In this document: in pieces, positions 43,986 through 51,741 of the stretch | Position numbering within the stretch: position 1 is the stretch's first letter | Layout: every line of letters begins with the position of its first letter | Source of the DNA: Paenibacillus sp. PAMC 26794 | GTDB taxonomy: Bacteria; Bacillota; Bacilli; Paenibacillales; Paenibacillaceae | Assembly (NCBI RefSeq): GCF_000316035.1 | Contig: NZ_ANHX01000055.1 | Coordinates: 62,001 to 126,000 of the forward strand | Direction: 5' to 3' | DNA: 64,000 bases | Translations under genes and position numbers: made by a program | The notes under the pieces: model-generated | What the model was told of the DNA's origin: nothing | Databases searched by the model: none | The model's input: the letters and a program-made list of their open reading frames with translations, nothing else

Positions 43986-45371
43986 CTATTTTTGCTTTTT
44001 CATTTTGGTGACTGCGTTCTCGGCTGCCTCCATGATCACTTCTCCCAAAGTGGGATGAGGGTGAATCGTCATGGCCAGATCTTCCACGGTTGCACCCATC
44101 TCGATCGCAAGTGCGAGCTCCGATATCAGTGTAGATGCCTCCACGCCGACGATTTGCGCGCCAATGACAATTCCTGAAGTCGGGTCAGCCACTATTTTCA
44201 CAAAACCTTCGGTTTCCCTTAACGCCAATGCTCTTCCGTTGATCCCAAAAGAAGATTTTCCAATAACCACCGGAATGGCCTGTGCTGTGGCTTCCGTCTC
44301 ACTTACTCCAACACTGGATAGCTCCGGATTAGAAAAGACAACAAGCGGAATCACCTTGTAATCGACTTTGGAGGTGAGACCCGCAATGGCCTCTGCAGCT
44401 ACTTTAGCTTCATAGGATGCCTTGTGAGCAAGTGCCGGACCGACTGTAATATCTCCAATAGCATAAATGTGAGGGCTAACCGTTCTGCACTGTTCATCCG
44501 TCTCAACCAGTCCTTTGTTCGTTACGGTCACACCTATGCGTTCCAGTCCTAACTGGCCGTCTGTATTGGGTTTCCTGCCGATCGTAACCAGTACATATTC
44601 TGCTGTAACTTGTTGCTGCTCCTGATTTTTTGAATAATGCAGTGTAATGGAATCCGCATTGTGCTCCACCTTTTCGGCAATCGCTCCGGTTACGATCTGG
44701 ATGCCGTCCGCCTTCAGTTGTTTGACTACAGGGGCTACAAGTTCCGCCTCGAATCCAGGCAATACTTGTGCGCCTCCCTCCAGAATCGTTACCTTGGTTC
44801 CGAATTTGGCATACATCTGTCCAAGCTCCACTCCAATATACCCTCCGCCGATCACAACCAGACTACTCGGAACCTCCCCCAAAGACAGTGCTTCTGTGGA
44901 AGATAAGATGCGACCTCCAACTGGAAATGCTGGCAACTCAATTGGACGAGACCCCGTTGCCAATATGAGATTTTTAAAAGAAATGCTTTGCTCCTGTCCA
45001 GTTTGCTGGATCATGGCTGTGTGCTCATCCACCAGACTGGCCTCTCCTTCCAGAATGTTCACACCCGCAGTCTTTAACAAATAGTGGACGCCACCTGCCT
45101 GTTTATTCACAACCCCCTGCTTAAAATGCTGAGCAATCTTAAATGTTGATGCCGCGTCAGCTTGATTGAACTGTCTGAACCAATCATAGCGATGCGATTC
45201 CGCAATTAAGGCTTTGGATGGTATGCAACCCACATGTGTACAGACCCCGCCGAGCTGTTTACGTTCAACAATCGCCGTTTTCATCCCCAACTGCGAAGAA
45301 CGAAGCGCCGCCACATATCCACCTGGACCTGATCCAATAACTAACGTATCCACAGACTCAAGCTTGCTCAT
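43986..45371 (-). CDS. Dihydrolipoyl dehydrogenase-like flavoprotein disulfide reductase
   Basis: 461 residues from ATG 45371 (GGGAGGTATCAGAAT upstream). FAD site VIGSGPGGYVAALRS (about 10-24), redox-active Cys pair GGVCTHVGCIPSKAL (about 41-55), NAD site VVIGGGYIGVELGQM and C-terminal His-Glu dyad in TIHPHPTLGEVIMEA are all present. The sequence best fits lipoamide dehydrogenase, but no 2-oxoacid dehydrogenase genes are nearby. Instead it heads an operon with an efflux adaptor and permease under a divergent TetR. It may reduce a disulfide compound or quinone in a stress response. That role is inference. Confidence 0.9.
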   Translation of the reverse strand: MSKLESVDTLVIGSGPGGYVAALRSSQLGMKTAIVERKQLGGVCTHVGCIPSKALIAESHRYDWFRQFNQADAASTFKIAQHFKQGVVNKQAGGVHYLLKTAGVNILEGEASLVDEHTAMIQQTGQEQSISFKNLILATGSRPIELPAFPVGGRILSSTEALSLGEVPSSLVVIGGGYIGVELGQMYAKFGTKVTILEGGAQVLPGFEAELVAPVVKQLKADGIQIVTGAIAEKVEHNADSITLHYSKNQEQQQVTAEYVLVTIGRKPNTDGQLGLERIGVTVTNKGLVETDEQCRTVSPHIYAIGDITVGPALAHKASYEAKVAAEAIAGLTSKVDYKVIPLVVFSNPELSSVGVSETEATAQAIPVVIGKSSFGINGRALALRETEGFVKIVADPTSGIVIGAQIVGVEASTLISELALAIEMGATVEDLAMTIHPHPTLGEVIMEAAENAVTKMKKQK

Positions 45372-45406
45372 ATTCTGATACCTCCCGATTTGAAGTCGTT
45401 TTAAAA

Positions 45407-45453
45407 TATGATGACCATAATATATTATAATCATCATATTTTAAGATCGTCAA
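45407..45453 (-). promoter_or_regulatory. lpd-operon promoter with two TetR-type operators
   Basis: On the minus strand TTGACG (45448-45453), an 18-bp spacer and TATAAT (45424-45429) form the promoter. TATGATGACCATAATATA (45407-45424) and its inverted copy TATGATGATTATAATATA (45421-45438) form a large palindrome over the -10 region. A third copy overlaps the tetR promoter, so repressor binding would block this operon. Confidence 0.75.
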
Positions 45454-45501
45454 CAACCGTATTTTATCCTTTTGTAAAGCAATAGATATTCGGTCGCCAA
45501 A

Positions 45502-45533
45502 TTGACAGGCTTTATTATGATGACTATAATATT
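45502..45533 (+). promoter_or_regulatory. tetR promoter with operator copy over its -10 box
   Basis: TTGACA (45502-45507), a 17-bp spacer and TATAAT (45525-45530) are a full consensus sigma-A promoter. TATGATGACTATAATATT (45516-45533) covers the spacer end and -10 and matches the two copies near the divergent promoter, which implies autoregulation. Confidence 0.8.
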
Positions 45534-45572
45534 TTAGAAAAGCAGAATGATGAAACTATGGAGTGAATGATC

Positions 45573-46148
45573 ATGCCCTATCCCAAAGGACATAAAATAA
45601 AAGTACGAGGTAAGATTGTTGAGAGTGCGGCTCGAGCTTTTCGCACCAATGGTATCCAGGAGGTGAGTGTCCCGTTTATTATGAAGGGAGCTGGATTAAC
45701 TCACGGAGGGTTCTATTCACACTTTGACAACAAGGAACAATTAGTTGCCGAAGCCTGCGAATATGCCATCAGTGATACCATTGCACTTCTACAGAACGTG
45801 GCTGATCAGGAAGAGCAAAATCCCAAAATCAATAAAGTAATCGATTATTATTTGAGTCCGTATCACCGCGACCAAACGGAAATGAGCTGTATTTTCCCCG
45901 CCCTTTCCAGCGAAATATCCCGTTCGTCCGAAGAGGTTCGGGAGGTATTTACCCATGAATTGGAGCGGATGATCGCTTTTATCTCCAATCTGGCTGAGAT
46001 CAATGTGTCCAGCGGTCGTGCACTGTTCAGTACAATGGTTGGCTCGCTTGTACTTGCACGCTCTGTTAGTGATCCTGAGCTTAGCGACAACTTTCTCTCG
46101 GCGGGCAGACAGCAGGCCAAAGAAATGGTTAAAAGGAACGATATGTAG
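45573..46148 (+). CDS. TetR-family repressor of the lpd/efflux operon
   Basis: 191 residues; ATG 45573 is preferred over 45567 because GGAG is nine bases away. The N-terminal helix-turn-helix has KIVESAARAFRTNGIQEVSV and MKGAGLTHGGFYSHFDNKEQ, the pattern of the TetR subgroup with GGFYxHF. The C-terminal ligand domain (about 85-185) includes CIFPALSSEISRSSEEVREV. It is divergent from the lpd-like gene; three copies of one 18-bp operator in the shared gap support repression of both directions until a ligand, probably the efflux substrate, binds. Confidence 0.93.
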   Translation: MPYPKGHKIKVRGKIVESAARAFRTNGIQEVSVPFIMKGAGLTHGGFYSHFDNKEQLVAEACEYAISDTIALLQNVADQEEQNPKINKVIDYYLSPYHRDQTEMSCIFPALSSEISRSSEEVREVFTHELERMIAFISNLAEINVSSGRALFSTMVGSLVLARSVSDPELSDNFLSAGRQQAKEMVKRNDM

Positions 46149-46185
46149 CCTTGATGTTGCTATACGCTGATTATCTAGCTGTCAA

Positions 46186-46217
46186 CAAAAAACACGCCTA
46201 TAAATGGCGTGTTTTTC
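46186..46217 (+). terminator. Terminator of the tetR gene
   Basis: AAAAACACGCC and GGCGTGTTTTT form a perfect 11-bp stem with a seven-base loop and a T-run, 38 bases past the tetR stop. Confidence 0.85.
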
Positions 46218-46351
46218 TTATCTGTTTGCAACTAAATAAATTCCATACTAGCCACTGTAACGCTCTTCTCGTATTCAAAGTACGAGGTCATTAACATTCC
46301 CAAACTTTTATAAAACGAATTATTGTTCATCTATTAGCTCTAAGAAAAATA

Positions 46352-46414
46352 TGGTATACTCACAGAGCAATGGAAAGGCTTATATGGGCGGTCGGCTAAT
46401 CTCCCGGAAGGGAG
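46352..46414 (+). promoter_or_regulatory. Toxin promoter and Shine-Dalgarno-sequestering hairpin
   Basis: An extended -10 TGGTATACT (46352-46360) lies about 65 bases before the small toxin gene. In the leader CTCCC (46401-46405), a GGAA tetraloop and GGGAG (46410-46414) form a hairpin that contains part of the GGGAGGTGAT ribosome site. Primary transcripts of type I toxins are often kept silent in this way. Confidence 0.6.
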
Positions 46415-46424
46415 GTGATGCCTT

Positions 46425-46505
46425 GTGACAGTATTTGAAGCAATTATGCTAATGCTTACCTTCGGTTTGCTGATTATAGCGCTGCTGTCCAATAAAGACA
46501 AATAG
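46425..46505 (+). CDS. Holin-like type I toxin peptide
   Basis: 26 residues from GTG 46425 with GGAGGTGATG upstream: it starts MTVFEAIMLMLTFGLLIIAL and ends with a charged NKDK tail. A single hydrophobic helix with this N-terminal pattern (V/Y-E-x-I/L-x-L-M-x-x-F-G) is that of small holin-like toxins of Bacillota type I toxin-antitoxin systems. It would insert in the membrane and depolarise it if translated freely. Translation appears limited by the leader hairpin and by an antisense RNA on the opposite strand. Too short for routine ORF calling. Confidence 0.75.
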   Translation: MTVFEAIMLMLTFGLLIIALLSNKDK

Positions 46506-46637
46506 ACCGCCCTCTGGCTAAGGGATGCGGTCTATTTAGTCGGTACCCTGCTTGTTAAGCCCACCGCCCTTAAAAGCGGCTATTGCGTCAGAGAGTCGTG
46601 TTAGCGCACGGCTCTCTTTGCATTATAAGCTGTTTCT
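46497..46637 (-). ncRNA. Candidate antisense antitoxin RNA
   Basis: On the minus strand TTGAAA (46666-46671), 16 bases and TATAAT (46644-46649) form a promoter; a second TATAAT lies at 46622-46627. The transcript would contain the hairpin GAGAGCCGTG/CACGACTCTC (46591-46616). It would end at the perfect stem AATAGACCGC/GCGGTCTATT (46501-46536) followed by TGTCTTTATT, overlapping the 3' end of the toxin gene. Convergent overlap at the toxin 3' end is the layout of TxpA/RatA- and Bsr-type systems. Predicted only from promoter and terminator. Confidence 0.6.
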
Positions 46638-46724
46638 GTCCTCATTATAACATGGAGCTTGTGAATTTCAATCCCACGATAACTATATGTTCCGTATGTT
46701 AAAACTGACGATACGGCGAAAGTT

Positions 46725-47432
46725 TCAACATCTTACATATTTACGCTTGAATCCCGTCCGCCCTTTATCCACGGCCTTTTGGATATTCTCAGAGGCATTC
46801 AGCAGCTTGCTCTTGGGCTTGTCCTTGTCCACTTCGACAGGTCCCACAGCCTTGGCTATCTCCACTGCCTGATCGTGCAACGGTTGATAGGATGTTGCAA
46901 CGGTATACAGGAAGTTGTTCATCGAATATTTCGTTCGTTCCGGAGATTCGTGAATCGTCTTTTTGACCTGTTCAAGCATCTCCATTAGTTTATTCTCCGA
47001 AAATTCAGCATCCTTTCGACTGCCGAGCAACCAACAGTAACAGCTCCATCCTGCTGACATTTTCAGCTCATCTCCGCTGGCGATCCACTTATCCGAAACT
47101 TCTTGAGCAATATCCGTCTCTGCCAACGTGACGGCAACGATGAAGTCAGAGATCATGTAAAAATAAGCAGCGTCAATCCAACGGTCAAAATCAGCTTCTG
47201 TCATCGCTTGAGGATCGGCTATAACGCCTGCAAAGTACATCGCATCATAATTACCCGTCGCATATAGTTGCTCTGCCAAAGGTTGATCCTTTTTGATCCG
47301 CTTCGCCATTGGTTTCATCGCCCCGGTTGCCACGCCAAATAGCGGTTCATGCGCACCGTTGGAGATATAGATTTTTTTCGTTCGTTCTTTGCCCAGCGCT
47401 TCAAGCTCCTGCATCACTTCATCTAGATTCAT
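46725..47432 (-). CDS. AlkD-like DNA alkylation repair protein (HEAT-repeat glycosylase family)
   Basis: 235 residues, all helical, starting MNLDEVMQELEALGKERTKK with GAHEPLFGVATGAMKPMAKR, the family opening. The middle has WIDAAYFYMISDFIVAVTLA and a block with WSCYCWLLG. AlkD-type proteins excise bulky or charged alkylated bases using a HEAT-like fold without base flipping. The C-terminus is lysine-rich (GRTGFKRKYVRC). Residue-level proof of activity is not possible here. It is a single gene, next to the toxin-antitoxin locus. Confidence 0.85.
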   Translation of the reverse strand: MNLDEVMQELEALGKERTKKIYISNGAHEPLFGVATGAMKPMAKRIKKDQPLAEQLYATGNYDAMYFAGVIADPQAMTEADFDRWIDAAYFYMISDFIVAVTLAETDIAQEVSDKWIASGDELKMSAGWSCYCWLLGSRKDAEFSENKLMEMLEQVKKTIHESPERTKYSMNNFLYTVATSYQPLHDQAVEIAKAVGPVEVDKDKPKSKLLNASENIQKAVDKGRTGFKRKYVRC

Positions 47433-47815
47433 TTCGTGACACTCCCCATCCTATAAATTTTATATCTGATCATATCATACAGACACTTATGTTTAACGAA
47501 AAACCGATGGGAAATTGCTCATTATCCTGTTCAAGCATTATCACCGATCATAACATCTATACCCTTGTTTCGGACAGATCCCTGAAAAGATAGATATAAC
47601 TTCTTCCCAGACGGACATTTTTCCTTTCTTATGCTTCTACCGGCAACTTCTGAATACCTGCCGAGAACCTGATTGGAAGAGGGAATTCCCCCAGAACAAG
47701 CAGAGCAACATATGTCCATGTCCAAGCAACGTTAAGCTATGGCACGATACGTCGCTCATCGTTTATGTTCAGTTTAGTATTGTATCGAAACCGAGATGAG
47801 GAAGGATGCGTGAGC
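47433..47815. other. Intergenic region between the AlkD-like and GH27 genes
   Basis: 383 bases between divergently read genes. I see AT-rich sequence near 47455-47485 that may hold the AlkD-gene promoter, and a GAGGAAGGA ribosome site at the right end. A weak CGGCA/TGCCG stem lies near 47640-47665. No reading frame or clear operator was found. Confidence 0.5.
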
Positions 47816-48979
47816 ATGAGCAACAATCAAGTGTTAGGCTTTGCCCCTGCCCTGGGCTGGAATTCGTGGAATACCTTTACATGGGATATTAACGAACAAT
47901 TAATTCGGGACGTCGCTGATGTGTTTGTATCGGAAGGTTATCTGGCCGCTGGTTACGAGTATATTGTCATTGATGATTGTTGGAGCCTGAAGGAACGTGA
48001 TGCGAGCGGCAATCTGGTGGCTGACCCGGAGAAATTCCCGAGTGGAATGAGAGCGCTTTCCGATTATATCCATAGCAAAGGACTAAAGTTCGGCATGTAT
48101 TCATGCGTGGGTACACATACATGTGCCGGGTATCCAGGCAGCTTCGAGCATGAATTCCAGGATGCTGCCCTTTTTGCCGAATGGGGCGTTGATTATTTGA
48201 AGTATGATTACTGCTTCAAGCCGCGCCATATCTCAGGAGAGCTGCTGTACAAACGGAGGAGCCTTGCGCTCAAAAACTGCGGACGCGATATCCTGTTCTC
48301 CGCCTGCAACTGGGGAGCCGACGACGTATACGATTGGATTCGGGAATCGGGCGCTCATATGTACCGCTCTACCGGCGATATCCGCGACAATTGGGATTCA
48401 GTGAAGGAACTTGCCCTGTCTCAACTCGGGAAACAAAGCTACACCGGCTCCTTCTGCCATAATGACATGGATATGCTGATTGTTGGTATGTACGGTGGAA
48501 GCAACAATGATTATATTGGCAGCATCGGCGGATGCAACGACATCGAATATAAAACCCACTTCTCACTCTGGTCCATCATGGGTTCCCCATTAATGATCGG
48601 ATGTGACGTGCGCAAGGCTAACCAGATTACAAAGGATATTCTCCTGAATCCTGACCTGCTTGCCATCAATCAGGATGTAGAAGCGCGCGGAGCTTACCGC
48701 ATCAAACCAGAGCCGCAATGGTTTCACACAGACGATGTATTTATGCTGGTGAAGGTACTCACAGATGGTGATCTAGCTATTGGTTTCTTCAACCTGAGCG
48801 ACAGCCAGCGGGAATTGTCTTTGCAATTTTGGGATATGGGTCTGCCTTACGCTGCCGGTTATGCCCTGTCCCTGTATGACTGCTGGGAACATCAAGAGCT
48901 TGGCGTATTCCGTGAACGCTTCGCTCCCGTTGTCGCAGCACATGATTGTTTAATTGTGCGTGCCAAACTGGTGAAATAG
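47816..48979 (+). CDS. GH27 alpha-galactosidase
   Basis: 387 residues from ATG 47816; a GTG at 47810 is an alternative, since the GAGGAAGGA site fits both. The TIM barrel starts APALGWNSWNTF. The nucleophile is Asp131 (VDYLKYDYCF) and the acid/base Asp188 (YRSTGDIRDNW), with Cys-rich loops (CVGTHTCAGYPG). A C-terminal beta-sandwich completes the family length. There is no signal peptide, so it is cytoplasmic. It should release terminal alpha-galactose, from galactomannan or raffinose-type sugars; alpha-N-acetylgalactosaminidase is a less likely alternative. An AraC gene and a small Cys protein gene follow. Confidence 0.93.
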   Translation: MSNNQVLGFAPALGWNSWNTFTWDINEQLIRDVADVFVSEGYLAAGYEYIVIDDCWSLKERDASGNLVADPEKFPSGMRALSDYIHSKGLKFGMYSCVGTHTCAGYPGSFEHEFQDAALFAEWGVDYLKYDYCFKPRHISGELLYKRRSLALKNCGRDILFSACNWGADDVYDWIRESGAHMYRSTGDIRDNWDSVKELALSQLGKQSYTGSFCHNDMDMLIVGMYGGSNNDYIGSIGGCNDIEYKTHFSLWSIMGSPLMIGCDVRKANQITKDILLNPDLLAINQDVEARGAYRIKPEPQWFHTDDVFMLVKVLTDGDLAIGFFNLSDSQRELSLQFWDMGLPYAAGYALSLYDCWEHQELGVFRERFAPVVAAHDCLIVRAKLVK

Positions 48980-49183
48980 ATGGCTCAACATCGCCTGTGC
49001 ACCTCCTGTCAGGTTCCGCTCTCTTCAGACGATGTGGGCATCTACCTCAAATTGATCTCGCGCTCTGCCCAGCAATTTCTGTGCATCGATTGTATAGGAG
49101 TGAAGCTGAACTGTGGACGTGAGCCTATTGAGAAGCTGATCCGTTATTTCCGAGAGTCCGGGAACTGCGCCCTGTTCCGTTAA
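48980..49183 (+). CDS. Small CxxC...CxxC protein coupled to the GH27 gene
   Basis: 67 residues; its ATG follows the GH27 stop codon with no gap (TAGATG) and no ribosome site of its own, so translation is coupled. It has CTSCQVPLSSDD near the N-terminus and CIDCIGVKLNC in the middle, a possible zinc ribbon, then a basic helical tail (PIEKLIRYFRESGNCALFR). No membrane segment. I do not recognise a family with a known role. It may be a small metal-binding regulator or helper of the upstream enzyme. Confidence 0.7.
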   Translation: MAQHRLCTSCQVPLSSDDVGIYLKLISRSAQQFLCIDCIGVKLNCGREPIEKLIRYFRESGNCALFR

Positions 49184-49185
49184 CG

Positions 49186-49995
49186 TTATGCCTTGGTCCC
49201 GTGCAGCATCATGTACGATGTTGGCGTGTGTGAAGTTGCTTTCTTGAATACTTTGGAAAAATATAACGGATCATTGTAGCCGACAGAATAAGCTACCGAT
49301 TGAATCGGCAGGCCCGACGTCTTCAGCAGTTCACAGGCGCGCTCGATTCGGCAGGATGTAATATACTCCAAAACAGACTTGCCGGTTGCTGCCTTAAACA
49401 GACGAAACAAATAACTGCGCTCCAGATTAACTGCCTTTACGATCTCGGTGACGGTCAATGTTGGCTTCCAGTAGTTCTGCTCGATGTACTTTCTTGCCAG
49501 CCAGACATAGTCCTTGGCGTCCACCTGCGGCTCTTTCGGATAATGCTCCATATAGTAGGAGAGTAGCAGACGCAAACGTGCATCCGCCCGCAGTAATTCA
49601 TAAGATGATGCACCCGCGTTCCAGGCAAGGTGGAAAAAAGGCTGCAATGTCTCCGGCGAGACCGTCACCACGGGTTGTACCTCTGAGAGCTGTGTCAGCC
49701 CCAGCAACCGCCCGGCATCCTCACCGCTAAACTCCACCCAGACGTACTCCCATGGATCTTGCGGGTCTGGATAATAGTAAATCTCTTTTTGCGGAAATAT
49801 GATAAAGCTTTCCCCCGTAACGAGCCGAAAAACGCGGCCGCCCGTCTCCAGCGTCCCTTGGCCGCGGATAATATAGTGCAGTGCGTAAACGTCACGCACG
49901 CCTGGCCCCCATTGGTGAGGGTTAGCTGGCTTGTGACCACCGCTGATAAAATACAAATTACTGGCTCTACTGCTCTCATGCCAAATCGGATTCAA
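49186..49995 (-). CDS. AraC-family regulator with cupin domain
   Basis: 269 residues. TTG 49995 is chosen because AAAGGGGG lies eight bases before it; longer reading would cross the divergent esterase start. The N-terminal cupin part has HYIIRGQGTLETGGRVFRLV and ESFIIFPQKEIYYYPDPQD. The C-terminal helix-turn-helix pair has LTVTEIVKAVNLERSYLFRL and IQSVAYSVGYNDPLYFSKVF. It stands between GH27 and esterase genes and is divergent from the latter; regulation of either or both by a sugar is likely. Confidence 0.9.
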   Translation of the reverse strand: MNPIWHESSRASNLYFISGGHKPANPHQWGPGVRDVYALHYIIRGQGTLETGGRVFRLVTGESFIIFPQKEIYYYPDPQDPWEYVWVEFSGEDAGRLLGLTQLSEVQPVVTVSPETLQPFFHLAWNAGASSYELLRADARLRLLLSYYMEHYPKEPQVDAKDYVWLARKYIEQNYWKPTLTVTEIVKAVNLERSYLFRLFKAATGKSVLEYITSCRIERACELLKTSGLPIQSVAYSVGYNDPLYFSKVFKKATSHTPTSYMMLHGTKA

Positions 49996-50035
49996 CCTTG
50001 ATTCCCCCTTTCTAATGCCACGTTGATCAGATGTT

Positions 50036-50049
50036 CGGTAACGCTTACA
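50036..50049 (+). promoter_or_regulatory. Weak cre-like site before the carboxylesterase gene
   Basis: CGGTAACGCTTACA resembles a catabolite-responsive element in its TAACGCTT core and final CA, with a mismatch at the first base and others. It lies about 30 bases before the esterase start and in the gap shared with the AraC gene. Confidence 0.3.
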
Positions 50050-50076
50050 CGCTAAATCCAGAGAGGAGAATGTTAT

Positions 50077-51612
50077 ATGCTTAGAATGGTGACGGTAGAA
50101 CATGGACAAGTGCAAGGACTGCCCGCGGCGGACCCGCGGATTACCAGCTTCAAGGGAATTCCTTTTGCCGCACCTCCTGTAGGTGAGAACCGCTGGCGCG
50201 CTCCGCAACCGCAGTCGAACTGGGATGGTGTACTGCAAGCTTTTGATTTTGCCCCCATCTCGATGCAAGCCCCAACAGTCATCGATGATAACAATATCTA
50301 TACCCGCGAATGGGCCGTTGATCCCGACCTGCCCATGGACGAGGATTGTCTGTATCTGAATGTCTGGACACCAGCCAAACGCACGGATGAGAAGCTACCT
50401 GTTTTTGTCTGGTATTTTGGCGGGGGCCTGCAAGTCGGCCATACGGCCGAAATGGAATTTGATGGCGAGCGAATCGCTCGTAGAGGTATTGTCGTTGTGA
50501 CGATTAATTATCGGCTGAATGCCTTCGGCTTCCTGTGCCATCCTGAGATTAGTGCCGAATCCCCCCATGCACCCGCCAACTTCGGTCATCTCGATCAGCA
50601 GGCAGGTACCCAGTGGGTCAAACGCAACATTGCCGCCTTTGGCGGTGATCCAGACCAGATCACCATCGGCGGACAGTCGGCAGGCGGAGGAAGTGTACTC
50701 AGCCAGATGACCTCTCCGCAAAATAAAGGCTTGTTCCAGCGAGCAGTCATCATGAGCGGTATAGCTACCGAGTTGTACCCGAAGGTCCGCGTGCCTTCTG
50801 TCCGTTCCACACTAAGGGATGCAGAGCAAGCAGGGGTTGAATTTTTCGGCTTCCTGGGCGTATCTTCCCTGGCTGAGGCGAGACAACTGGATGCTGAACA
50901 TCTCCGTAACAAAGCACTCGAATACAAAAGCTTCTGGGGAACCGTCATCGACGAACAATTCTGCGCAGGCGATCCGTTTACTCGTTTTGTTCAGCAGGAG
51001 CGCGAGGCGATCCCCGTAATGTTGGGGCATACGTCTTCCGAATTTTGGACCCGTCCCGCCGCAGCCAATCTGGAAGAACTGAAGCAGATGGCTGTGGAGC
51101 TGTTTGGCGAGGATGCTCCTGTCTTTTTGCAGCTATGTGAGGCTGATACCGGCCAAATCGAACATGCTCTGCAACAAGCATCGGTCCGCATGATCCAACA
51201 TGCCATTCTGCTCGCCATCCGCGCGAACAGCGGTCATCCGTCTGAAACGCCTCTCTACTATTATAACTTCGACGCCGAGATTCCGGGCTGGGACCAGCCA
51301 GGCACTTTTCACTCCGTCGATCTGTGGTTCTTCTTCGAAACACTCGCCAAATGCTGGCGGCCTTTCACAGGTAAGCATTATGATCTGGCCCGCCAGATGT
51401 GCAATTATTTATCCAACTTTATTGCTACAGGTGACCCAAACGGTCCGGACTCCACCGGAAAGCTGATGCCTCATTGGACTCCTTGTACTACGGAACAGCC
51501 GTATCTCATGGAATTTGGCGATCAGGCTCAATTACAGAAGGCTGAGCCCGGACCGATGCTCGCGTTTCTAATTGAACAATATTTCAAGAAACAGAATGCA
51601 CCTGTTGTTTAA
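50077..51612 (+). CDS. Type B carboxylesterase (PnbA-like)
   Basis: 511 residues from ATG 50077 (GAGGAGAATGTTAT upstream). Typical marks are FKGIPFAAPPVGENRWRAPQ, EDCLYLNVWTPA, the oxyanion hole YFGGGLQVG and the nucleophile GGQSAGGGSV (Ser201). Glu322 (SSEFW) and His412 (TFHSVDLWF) complete the triad. Size equals bacterial p-nitrobenzyl esterases. No signal peptide. It hydrolyses carboxylic esters; together with GH27 and AraC neighbours it may deacylate plant oligosaccharides, which is inference. Confidence 0.93.
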   Translation: MLRMVTVEHGQVQGLPAADPRITSFKGIPFAAPPVGENRWRAPQPQSNWDGVLQAFDFAPISMQAPTVIDDNNIYTREWAVDPDLPMDEDCLYLNVWTPAKRTDEKLPVFVWYFGGGLQVGHTAEMEFDGERIARRGIVVVTINYRLNAFGFLCHPEISAESPHAPANFGHLDQQAGTQWVKRNIAAFGGDPDQITIGGQSAGGGSVLSQMTSPQNKGLFQRAVIMSGIATELYPKVRVPSVRSTLRDAEQAGVEFFGFLGVSSLAEARQLDAEHLRNKALEYKSFWGTVIDEQFCAGDPFTRFVQQEREAIPVMLGHTSSEFWTRPAAANLEELKQMAVELFGEDAPVFLQLCEADTGQIEHALQQASVRMIQHAILLAIRANSGHPSETPLYYYNFDAEIPGWDQPGTFHSVDLWFFFETLAKCWRPFTGKHYDLARQMCNYLSNFIATGDPNGPDSTGKLMPHWTPCTTEQPYLMEFGDQAQLQKAEPGPMLAFLIEQYFKKQNAPVV

Positions 51613-51643
51613 AACATGAGGCTTGCCCTCTCGCAATATATGT

Positions 51644-51673
51644 AAGAGCCATGCTGTCGCATGGCTCTTTTTG
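51644..51673 (+). terminator. Terminator of the carboxylesterase gene
   Basis: AAGAGCCATG, a six-base loop and CATGGCTCTT form a perfect 10-bp stem, followed by TTTG. Confidence 0.85.
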
Positions 51674-51741
51674 TATAGTGTGAATGGTAGAACGATGTTC
51701 TTTCGCCTATGCCTATTTAGCGCATCATTTCAAGAGATCCG

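Noticed and set aside
46149..46424. Riboswitch or attenuator before the toxin gene
   Set aside because: Only the tetR terminator, an extended -10 promoter and the short SD-masking hairpin are visible; no conserved riboswitch core was recognised.
49996..50268. Long N-terminal extension of the AraC gene next to the carboxylesterase
   Set aside because: It would overlap the divergent esterase start on the other strand, lacks a ribosome site, and its residues do not look like cupin or AraC sequence.
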